Both the position numbers and the translations under genes were made by a program. The notes under the pieces were generated by a model. It made no database searches. It saw only the letters and a program-made list of their open reading frames with translations, and was not told where the DNA came from. Positions 1-4,397 of a stretch of DNA of 5,390 nucleotides are shown here, in pieces (the first letter of the stretch is position 1; every line of letters begins with the position of its first letter). The DNA is from an uncultured Acidobacteriota bacterium (GTDB lineage Bacteria; Acidobacteriota; Blastocatellia; Pyrinomonadales; Pyrinomonadaceae), in assembly GCA_946480545.1 (NCBI GenBank), contig CAMLKY010000187.1, forward strand, positions 1 to 5,390, read 5' to 3'.

Positions 1-1
1 G

Positions 2-622
2 CGCCTCTGGATGGCGATGAGCCGCGACGGCCTTTTGCCAAAGATCTTTTCGTCCATACACCCGAAGTTTCGAACGCCGTGGTTCTCGACGATCGTGACG
101 GGCTTTATGGTCGCGATCCCCGCGCTCTTTATGAACCTGGGAGAGGTGACTGACCTGTCGGTCATCGGGACGCTCTTTGCATTCACGATCGTCTGTGCGG
201 GCGTGCTCGTCAAAGACAAGGAGTTTGCGGGGCAGAAACGATTTGTTCCGTACATCAACTCGCGGTTCATCGTGCCTGTATTATTCCTGTTGATCGCCGG
301 GACGGTTTACTACTTCAACGGCGACGCCCTTCGTACGTTCTTTACCGATTTCACGTCGAGCGAGGAGGCCGCTTTCATTCACAAGATACCCTACTTCGTC
401 TTTATCGCATTCGCGATCATTATGGCGGTGTTATGCATTGTGAAGAGATTGTCGCTCATCCCGGTACTGGGCGTGATGTGCTGCACATACCTGATGACAG
501 AGCTCGGGATCACGAACTGGATCCGATTCGCCATCTGGCTCGCGATCGGCGTGGTCATCTACTTTCTCTACGGTTTTAGCAACAGCAAGTTGAACCGGCG
601 GGAAGCAACGGCGACCGAGTAG
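2..622 (+). CDS. Amino-acid permease, APC/cationic amino acid transporter type (C-terminal part)
   Basis: Integral membrane transporter that probably moves amino acids across the inner membrane with a proton or by exchange (family knowledge). The reading frame is open to the left edge, and the codons before the first ATG (RLW, then MAMSRDGLLPK) fit the family's conserved cytoplasmic loop, so this is a 5'-truncated gene and the Met at 11 is internal. Counting from that Met, MSRDGLLPK is followed by HPKFRTPW (17-24) and about six hydrophobic segments: roughly 25-44, 49-67, 86-103, 127-144, 148-164 and 170-188. It ends in a short charged tail. The segment around IGTLFAFTIVCAGVLV is typical of YfnA/CAT-like permeases. 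The N-terminal membrane helices, which carry much of the substrate site, lie outside the window, so the substrate cannot be named. No strong terminator follows; the next gene starts 73 bases later with its own ribosome binding site. Confidence 0.9.
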   Translation, partial: RLWMAMSRDGLLPKIFSSIHPKFRTPWFSTIVTGFMVAIPALFMNLGEVTDLSVIGTLFAFTIVCAGVLVKDKEFAGQKRFVPYINSRFIVPVLFLLIAGTVYYFNGDALRTFFTDFTSSEEAAFIHKIPYFVFIAFAIIMAVLCIVKRLSLIPVLGVMCCTYLMTELGITNWIRFAIWLAIGVVIYFLYGFSNSKLNRREATATE

Positions 623-695
623 CAGCGGTTTCTGCAAAACCATTCAAGCTTGGAGCGCGTCTAAGACGAGGAATCTTTCAACCTAAAGGAGAATT

Positions 696-1253
696 ATGAA
701 AAAGAGTTTATTTGTCGCGGCCGTGCTTTGCCTTTCGGCGATCGGCGCGCTGGGTCAGGCCAAGCCGACCGATTTCTCGGGAACATGGACGCTGGACATT
801 CCTAAGTCGAAGATCGACGAGCGTATGCGGATCGAGGCTTTGACCATGACAGTCAGCCAGACGGACAAGGAATTAAAGGTCTCAACCGAGACCAAACGTA
901 CGCCTCCGCCGGCAGATGCTGCGGGATCAGGCGGCTCGGGAGCGGGACGAGGAATGGGCCGCGGGTTCGGGGCCGGCGACGGAACGGTCGTTTACAGCCT
1001 TGATGGAAAGGAAACAACGACGCAGCGCGAGTCGGCGATGGGCTCCATACCCGTAAAGCACACGGCGATGTTGTCGCAGGGACGTGTCAGGCTGTCCAGC
1101 TCGAGCACGTTCAGTGGGCAGATGGGTGAGGTGACTGTCACTACAAAGGACAACTGGTCGCTTTCCGATGACGGAAAAACTCTGACCGTTGAACGCGAGA
1201 TGACGACTCCACGTGGGACGAACACATCGACATTGGTGTTCGTGAAGAAATAG
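696..1253 (+). CDS. Small exported protein of unknown function, beta-rich with a glycine-rich insert
   Basis: 185 residues. The start is set by a strong ribosome binding site, AAAGGAG at 685-691, four bases before the ATG. Residues 1-22 form a classical signal peptide: MKK, a hydrophobic core, then ALGQA, with cleavage likely near residue 20-22. The mature protein starts with DFSGTWTLDIPKSKI (26-40), an opening I associate with secreted lipocalin-like proteins common in Acidobacteriota. The rest alternates short Ser/Thr-rich strands (MTVSQ, LKVST, VVYSLDGKET, RVRLSSSS, KTLTVEREM, STLVFV), which suggests a small beta barrel or sheet. A low-complexity stretch rich in Gly and Arg (77-96) interrupts it, probably as a surface loop. 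There is one Cys, inside the signal peptide; it is not followed by the usual lipobox arrangement, so I do not call a lipoprotein. No catalytic motif is visible. It probably acts in the periplasm or outside the cell. Confidence 0.75.
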   Translation: MKKSLFVAAVLCLSAIGALGQAKPTDFSGTWTLDIPKSKIDERMRIEALTMTVSQTDKELKVSTETKRTPPPADAAGSGGSGAGRGMGRGFGAGDGTVVYSLDGKETTTQRESAMGSIPVKHTAMLSQGRVRLSSSSTFSGQMGEVTVTTKDNWSLSDDGKTLTVEREMTTPRGTNTSTLVFVKK

Positions 1254-1257
1254 GGAT

Positions 1258-1319
1258 GTTCGGAGTGCAAGCTTCAGCTTGTTACTCTGCTGGAACAGGC
1301 TAAAGCCTGCACTCCGAAC
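1258..1319. repeat. Nested palindromic intergenic element (REP-like)
   Basis: Two 26-base arms, 1258-1283 and 1294-1319, are inverted copies of each other at 23 of 26 positions, around a 10-base spacer. The outer 12 bases (GTTCGGAGTGCA / TGCACTCCGAAC) match perfectly. Each arm also contains its own 14-base palindrome: CAAGCTTCAGCTTG at 1268-1281 and CAGGCTAAAGCCTG at 1296-1309. The element can therefore fold as one long hairpin or as two small ones. Elements of this look are scattered between genes in many acidobacterial genomes (recall, not searched). It begins 4 bases after the stop codon of the secreted-protein gene. It could serve as a bidirectional terminator for the convergent genes, but no T-tract follows either side. 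Confidence 0.75.
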
Positions 1320-1369
1320 TAAACTCCGAACTGAACTCCGAACTAAAACTCCGAACTAATCTTCGAACT
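1311..1369. repeat. Tandem array of ACTCCGAACT units, 12-13 base period
   Basis: Four exact copies of ACTCCGAACT lie at 1311-1320, 1323-1332, 1335-1344 and 1348-1357, separated by AA, GA or AAA. A fifth degenerate copy, TCTTCGAACT, lies at 1360-1369. The first copy is also the outer end of the right arm of the preceding palindrome. The fourth copy supplies two of the three bases of the DHH gene's stop codon (1356-1358, TAG on the minus strand), and the degenerate fifth copy encodes that protein's last residues (QFE). The array therefore spans palindrome, spacer and gene end without a gap. Likely a slippage- or repair-generated expansion. Confidence 0.85.
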
Positions 1370-2315
1370 GAAGCTCGTCGATTATCTCTTCAACATACTG
1401 CCGGCCTTTATCAAGTTCATCGGGCTTTAATGAGACCGCTCCGACGACGGCGTGTCCGCCACCTCCGTAGCGTTCACAGATCTCAGCGATGTTATGACGA
1501 CGCGGTCGGGGTGCCCATGGGTTTGACCCCACCGAGATCTTTGTCCTGAACGAGCTTTGGCTGAGCGACACCACGTACGTCGTCTCCGGATAAAAATAGT
1601 ACGGGATGAACTTGTTATAACCTTCGATCGACGTTCCGGTCAGATCGAAATGCACCACACCGCGCTCGTAAGTCGCACGCTGCTTGATTATTTCAACAGT
1701 GTTCCAGTGCTGTTCCAGGATCGGCACCAGACGCTCCTGGACCTCTTCGGCCTCGATGATCTCGTCAAGAGACTTTTCCGTCAGCCAACGAATGATCTTC
1801 TCGACGAACTTCGGATCCTTCTCGCCTTCGATGACCTGCATCAGTTTCAGTGCTGCCGATCGCAGCTCGACGCACTGCGCCGGCGATTCATAGAACGCAC
1901 CATCGATGATGTGAGCCCACTTGATCAATTCTCCGAGGTCAGGATCAACGAATCCGAATTTCTCGTTGGCGATCCTGGCGATGAACTCGGCACATGAGGC
2001 GCTCTGGGTATCGAGGAACTTTTTTCCGCTTGTGTCCGCGAGAAAGTGCTTCTCGTCCTCGTCCGAGAGGAAGGCCGACTGGTGATGGTCGAACCACCAC
2101 GTCAAACGATCATCAGCGCAATACTTGAAGTCTACGATCGCATTTTCGTCACCATCGAACTGCTCCCGATCGAATGCGTTTCCCGCACGATGCATTGTCG
2201 GAGTGTAGAAGACGTCGGCATCAGCGTTTATTTTCGCTCGGTAGAACTTGGTGAATACCGCGGCTGACGACACTCCGTCGAAACAATTGCCGTGATAAAG
2301 TATGCGTAGTTTCAT
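1356..2315 (-). CDS. DHH/DHHA1-family phosphoesterase
   Basis: 319 residues; a predicted cytoplasmic metal-dependent phosphoesterase. Relatives include NrnA-type nanoRNase/pAp phosphatases, RecJ and cyclic-dinucleotide phosphodiesterases. Visible motifs: motif I YHGNCFDG (7-14, metal ligand candidates His8 and Asp13), motif II IVDF (Asp62), motif III DHH (76-78, within WWFDHHQS), a later acidic HIIDG (Asp138), and a C-terminal DHHA1 signature RYGGGGH (282-288). The order and spacing are those of a complete two-domain enzyme. I start at the ATG at 2313-2315 (MKLRILYHGN) because the family begins at this strand. A longer frame opening with TTG at 2376-2378 adds 21 poorly conserved-looking residues, and that TTG fits better as part of a -35 box. 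Neither start has a Shine-Dalgarno sequence. The substrate cannot be told from sequence; the HxNxFDG form of motif I differs from the DHxxDGD form of classical NrnA. It is divergent from the GNAT gene and convergent with the secreted-protein gene. Confidence 0.85.
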   Translation of the reverse strand: MKLRILYHGNCFDGVSSAAVFTKFYRAKINADADVFYTPTMHRAGNAFDREQFDGDENAIVDFKYCADDRLTWWFDHHQSAFLSDEDEKHFLADTSGKKFLDTQSASCAEFIARIANEKFGFVDPDLGELIKWAHIIDGAFYESPAQCVELRSAALKLMQVIEGEKDPKFVEKIIRWLTEKSLDEIIEAEEVQERLVPILEQHWNTVEIIKQRATYERGVVHFDLTGTSIEGYNKFIPYYFYPETTYVVSLSQSSFRTKISVGSNPWAPRPRRHNIAEICERYGGGGHAVVGAVSLKPDELDKGRQYVEEIIDELQFED

Positions 2316-2343
2316 AAGGTTCGGAATTCGTGGGTCGGCAAAA

Positions 2344-2360
2344 CACTCTAGGTTAGAGTG
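2344..2360. promoter_or_regulatory. Perfect 17-base dyad, candidate operator between divergent genes
   Basis: CACTCTA (2344-2350), spacer GGT, TAGAGTG (2354-2360): 7-base arms with perfect complementarity. It overlaps the proposed -10 of the DHH promoter and lies 32 bases before the GNAT start codon, so a bound dimeric regulator could control both genes. The arms carry TAGAGT on both strands, itself a four-of-six -10 match. No regulator gene is present in the window. Confidence 0.45.
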
Positions 2361-2378
2361 CGACTCCGCATCCGTCAA
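2350..2378 (-). promoter_or_regulatory. Candidate sigma-70-type promoter for the DHH gene
   Basis: On the minus strand, TTGACG (2378-2373) is a five-of-six match to the -35 consensus. A 17-base spacer follows, then TAACCT (2355-2350), a weak three-of-six -10. Transcription would begin near 2343, giving a leader of about 28 bases before the ATG at 2315. The TTG of this -35 box is the apparent upstream start codon of the longer reading frame, which is why I reject that start. The -10 is poor, so this stays tentative. Confidence 0.4.
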
Positions 2379-2392
2379 GACGCGTTTTATTT

Positions 2393-2839
2393 ATGGAGAT
2401 AAGGCTTGCGAGGCGGTCCGACATCGATGCTCTTGTCAGGTTCAACCAGGCGATGGCGTTAGAGACCGAGGCGAAATCTTTGGACGCGGCCGTGCTTACT
2501 CCGGGCGTATCGGCAGTATTCGATGACGGCAATAAGGGATTCTACGTAGTCGCGGATGAAGGTAGCAGCGTCGTCGGCGGGCTTTTGATCACCTACGAGT
2601 GGAGTGACTGGCGAAACAAGTGGTTCTGGTGGATACAAAGTGTGTACATCGAGCCCGAGTTTCGAGGCCGCTCGGTTTACCGCCGGATGTATGACTTCGT
2701 GAAACGGCTTGCGAAAGAGCGAGGGGGCGTTTGCGGGTTTAGGCTGTATGTTGAGAAAGAGAACGCACACGCTCAAAGAGTCTATGAAAGCGTCGGGATG
2801 AAGGCATCGCACTATCTGGCGTTCGAGGAAGAGCTTTAG
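2393..2839 (+). CDS. GNAT-family N-acetyltransferase
   Basis: 148 residues, the usual size of a single-domain GNAT enzyme that moves an acetyl group from acetyl-CoA to an amine; cytoplasmic, substrate unknown. It begins with the typical MEIRLARRSDIDALVRF (strand 1 and helix 1). A central strand WFWWIQSVYIEPEF (77-90) is followed by the acetyl-CoA loop RGRSVYRRMYDFV (91-103), a variant of the usual Q/RxxGxG/A motif. The C-terminal motif B is ENAHAQRVYESVGM (123-136), with the usual Asn, Ala and Tyr positions. The aromatic cluster WSDWRNKWFWW (70-80) before the core strand is a noticeable trait. There is no Shine-Dalgarno before the ATG (the upstream bases are GCGTTTTATTT), so initiation may be unusual or leader-dependent. 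The gene is divergent from the DHH gene with 77 bases between the starts, and a hairpin follows 8 bases after its stop. Confidence 0.9.
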   Translation: MEIRLARRSDIDALVRFNQAMALETEAKSLDAAVLTPGVSAVFDDGNKGFYVVADEGSSVVGGLLITYEWSDWRNKWFWWIQSVYIEPEFRGRSVYRRMYDFVKRLAKERGGVCGFRLYVEKENAHAQRVYESVGMKASHYLAFEEEL

Positions 2840-2847
2840 AAACGAAA

Positions 2848-2877
2848 ACCGGGATTCCTCTAAAGAGAAATCCCGGT
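2848..2877 (+). terminator. Hairpin after the GNAT gene, probable terminator
   Basis: A perfect 9-base stem, ACCGGGATT (2848-2856) with AATCCCGGT (2869-2877), can be extended inside by CTC/GAG after one mismatch. It starts 8 bases after the GNAT stop codon. On the plus strand the stem is followed by AATTGC rather than a T-tract. On the minus strand it is followed by TTTCGTT, so as a Rho-independent terminator it would work better against leftward transcription. Position supports a role at the end of the GNAT transcript; strength in that direction is doubtful. Confidence 0.55.
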
Positions 2878-2885
2878 AATTGCTA

Positions 2886-2987
2886 TGAAAATCGAAATCG
2901 GACGCTCAAAAGAAGGATTGTGAGATTGTTGTAGAAAAATGTTCACCCTATAAAGTTAGAAGTGAGGCATTCCGACCCCGATTTTCA
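2886..2987. repeat. Long-range inverted repeat
   Basis: TGAAAATCG (2886-2894) is the exact inverse complement of CGATTTTCA (2979-2987). Inside it, after a symmetric three-base internal loop (AAA against CCC), TCGGA (2898-2902) pairs with TCCGA (2971-2975). Together they give 14 base pairs closing a 68-base loop. The pairing is too ordered to ignore but may be chance in 500 bases of AT-richer sequence. No known RNA family is recognised. Confidence 0.35.
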
Positions 2988-3018
2988 AAGACCAAACTCT
3001 AAGAAACTTGAAAAGTTA

Positions 3019-3089
3019 TGGGGAAAGATCGGCAAAGTCTTCGTGCCCACACCCGAAGATTTCCCCCAAGCAAGCCGATCTGTTCCCCA
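3019..3089. other. 71-base structured hairpin, candidate small RNA or regulatory element
   Basis: The outer stem pairs 3019-3033 (TGGGGAAAGATCGGC) with 3074-3089. It has 15 base pairs interrupted only by a one-base bulge at G3082. After an asymmetric internal loop (AAA at 3034-3036 against 13 bases at 3061-3073), a second stem pairs GTCTTCG (3037-3043) with CGAAGAT (3054-3060), including one G-T pair, and closes a 10-base loop. The 5' arm's GGGGAAA can also pair with TTTCCCC at 3060-3066, so two competing folds are possible. No family such as 6S, SRP, RNase P or a riboswitch is recognised. No promoter or T-tract is evident next to it. Confidence 0.4.
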
Positions 3090-3318
3090 AGCCACGAAAA
3101 GTCAACAAAACTGCATCACCTATTGTTTCCTGCGTCAGACTTCGCAAAGTCCAACTTTGATCCTGCCCTTGTTCGTTCCGATGTCCTTCAGTTGACCTTC
3201 CGTGTTGTCAAAGTAAAACCTTCCGATGCTGTCCTAAAAGCAATGACCGTGCCAACTGGATTCTCCTCGAAAATCCATCCCGTCATGCAGATTGACCGGT
3301 CCTTTGTCTTTATTTGAT

Positions 3319-3351
3319 ACGAGCCCTCTGCCAGAAAACGTTGCGGCTCGT
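3319..3351. repeat. Inverted repeat upstream of the small-protein gene
   Basis: ACGAGCC (3319-3325) and GGCTCGT (3345-3351) form a perfect 7-base stem around a 19-base loop. A competing pair, CCAGA (3331-3335) with TCTGG (3351-3355), overlaps it, so the two folds exclude each other. It lies about 35-65 bases upstream of the proposed -10 element for the next gene. It could be an operator, part of an attenuator, or chance. Confidence 0.3.
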
Positions 3352-3384
3352 CTGGATTCGATACAGCTCATATGGCACCGTTTA

Positions 3385-3393
3385 TGTTCTAAT
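3385..3393 (+). promoter_or_regulatory. Extended -10 promoter of the small-protein/hydrolase cluster
   Basis: TGTTCTAAT contains the extended -10 TGn followed by TCTAAT, a five-of-six match to TATAAT. No good -35 is visible, as is common for extended -10 promoters. The predicted transcription start, about 7 bases on, falls at 3400-3402, at the ATG of the 96-residue protein. That makes a leaderless transcript likely and agrees with the lack of a Shine-Dalgarno there. Confidence 0.5.
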
Positions 3394-3401
3394 TTCAACT
3401 T

Positions 3402-3692
3402 ATGGCCACCCGTCTTCACGAGGAAGAATTAGCAAGAATCGTGTCAGGGATTCTCGAGGACAAAGACTTGATCCTTAAACACAACCCGATCGGGACGCCG
3501 GCGGAGACTCTCCTCTGGATGCTGCTGAGCTGTCTCGTCAGCTATTTGAGTTTGACCGACCTGGAGACGCCGTGTTTCACCGGCCGGCCCGATGAAAAGG
3601 CGTATCGCGATGCGATCGAGTTCATTCTCCGCGACCGGCGAGCGAGTAATTTTGACGTCGCCGTTTACCTCGATAAACTATCTCAACCATGA
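3402..3692 (+). CDS. Small protein of unknown function, first gene of the hydrolase cluster
   Basis: 96 residues, not recognised. It starts MATRLHEEELARIVSGILEDK, an acidic and amphipathic helix. A strongly hydrophobic stretch follows at about 37-51 (ETLLWMLLSCLVSYLSLTD), long enough for a buried helix or a short membrane segment. The C-terminal half (DEKAYRDAIEFILRDR) is again helical and charged and ends FDVAVYLDKLSQP. The overall look is an all-alpha cytoplasmic protein or adaptor. No catalytic motif is seen; the two Cys (44 and 58) are not in a CxxC. Codon use matches the flanking genes, and its stop codon overlaps the next ATG as ATGA (3689-3692). This supports it being real and translationally coupled to the hydrolase. 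There is no Shine-Dalgarno; the start probably lies at the 5' end of the transcript. Confidence 0.75.
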   Translation: MATRLHEEELARIVSGILEDKDLILKHNPIGTPAETLLWMLLSCLVSYLSLTDLETPCFTGRPDEKAYRDAIEFILRDRRASNFDVAVYLDKLSQP

Positions 3693-4381
3693 TTATCGAA
3701 AGGTTCGTGCTCACACCCTTTCAGCAAAACACGCGCGTGGTTGCATGTTCCGAGACCAGAAATGCGATCTGCATCGATCCGGGTGAAGAAGCTCCCGAAC
3801 TGGCGGATTACATTCGCTCCAACGATCTCAACCTCCAGGCGATCGCGCTCACGCACGGCCACCTCGACCACGTCGGGGGCACCGCGGCACTAAGTAAAGA
3901 GTTTCCGGATGCGGCTGTGATCCTTCATAAGGATGACGAGGACCTTTACTACGGACTCCCGGAACAACCTCTGTTTATGGGGATCCCGCCCGACCAGATG
4001 GCGGCGCTGGGTTTTGATTATGAAGACCCGCCGCAATTGACGCGGAACTGGAATGACGCCGAGGTCTATGTCGTCGGGAATTTGAATTTTAAGGTTATGC
4101 ACTCACCGGGGCATACACGGGGTCACGTTGTCCTCGCAGAGGCGACTCAAAAGGTCGTATTTGTGGGCGACTGTTTGTTTGCCGGTTCGATCGGGCGGAC
4201 CGATCTTCCGGGCGGGAGTTACGAGCAGTTGATCGAGTCGATCACGCATAACATTCTCGGCCTTGGCGACGACTTTACTGTATATTCTGGGCATGGACCC
4301 GAGACCACTACCGGCACCGAGCGAATTTCAAATCCGTTTCTAAACGGAACCTACCAGCTCGGCAAAGGCAAATACTTTTAG
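3689..4381 (+). CDS. Metallo-beta-lactamase-fold hydrolase, one-domain glyoxalase-II-like (YcbL type)
   Basis: 230 residues, cytoplasmic. Zinc-binding motifs are all present in order: THGHLDH (55-61; His56, His58, Asp60, His61), SPGHTRGH (His142), VGDCLFAGSIGRTDLPGG (Asp161) and SGHGPETT (His202). The GDCLFAGSIGRTDLPGGS block and the short NPF ending match one-domain type-II glyoxalases such as YcbL. The separate C-terminal substrate domain of classical hydroxyacylglutathione hydrolase is absent. By family it hydrolyses a thioester or related substrate such as S-lactoylglutathione, but substrates in this group vary and none is shown here. The ATG overlaps the upstream stop by four bases and has no Shine-Dalgarno of its own, so translation probably depends on reinitiation from the small protein. 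It is followed 16 bases later by an exported relative. Confidence 0.9.
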   Translation: MIIERFVLTPFQQNTRVVACSETRNAICIDPGEEAPELADYIRSNDLNLQAIALTHGHLDHVGGTAALSKEFPDAAVILHKDDEDLYYGLPEQPLFMGIPPDQMAALGFDYEDPPQLTRNWNDAEVYVVGNLNFKVMHSPGHTRGHVVLAEATQKVVFVGDCLFAGSIGRTDLPGGSYEQLIESITHNILGLGDDFTVYSGHGPETTTGTERISNPFLNGTYQLGKGKYF

Positions 4382-4384
4382 ATT

Positions 4385-4392
4385 GAGGAAAG
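4385..4392 (+). promoter_or_regulatory. Ribosome binding site that fixes the start of the exported hydrolase
   Basis: GAGGAAAG, with its AGGA core 8 bases before the ATG at 4398. A TTG at 4383-4385 opens the frame five codons earlier, but it overlaps this site and would put charged residues RKEA before the signal peptide. The ATG is therefore the better start. Confidence 0.8.
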
Positions 4393-4397
4393 AAGCG

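Larger units (their letters stand above)
2878..3384. other. Gene-free stretch, lower GC, rich in inverted repeats
   Basis: About 500 bases between the GNAT gene and the three-gene cluster. GC over 2881-3360 is about 46% by my count, against 55-58% in sampled lines of the flanking genes. Open frames exist on both strands: plus 2962-3195 from a GTG, plus 3018-3317, and minus 3234-3419. None has a ribosome binding site, a recognisable domain or convincing codon use, and they overlap one another. Several inverted repeats are present: 2886-2902/2971-2987, 3005-3017, 3019-3089, 3145-3159 and 3319-3351. A decayed gene on the minus strand is possible but weakly supported. It may hold a structured RNA, a worn-out gene, or simply relaxed spacer. 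Confidence 0.5.

Noticed and set aside
626..665. Small hairpins (GGTTT/AAACC and CGTCT/AGACG) between the permease and the secreted-protein gene
   Set aside because: Stems of only five pairs, no T-tract; too weak to call a terminator.
1311..1369. CRISPR array
   Set aside because: The units are 10 bases with 2-3 base gaps; there are no spacers of CRISPR length and no cas genes.
1557..1997. Plus-strand 146-codon open frame opposite the DHH gene
   Set aside because: Arg- and His-rich translation typical of an antisense shadow; the opposite strand carries clear DHH and DHHA1 motifs.
2316..2378. N-terminal extension of the DHH protein from a TTG codon
   Set aside because: The 21 added residues look unlike the family, there is no ribosome binding site, and the TTG fits better as part of a -35 box; the ATG at 2315 begins the conserved first strand.
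2962..3317. Two overlapping plus-strand open frames of 77 and 99 codons in the gene-free stretch
   Set aside because: No ribosome binding site, no recognisable motif, composition unlike neighbouring proteins, and they overlap in different frames and run through the hairpin at 3019-3089.
3234..3419. Minus-strand 61-codon open frame running into the small-protein gene
   Set aside because: It overlaps the start of the better-supported gene at 3402 and its proposed promoter, has no ribosome binding site, and resembles no protein I know as written; the chance of a decayed gene is kept as a low-interest finding.
4383..4397. TTG start five codons before the exported hydrolase's ATG
   Set aside because: It overlaps the strong ribosome binding site that serves the ATG at 4398 and would place charged residues before the signal peptide.
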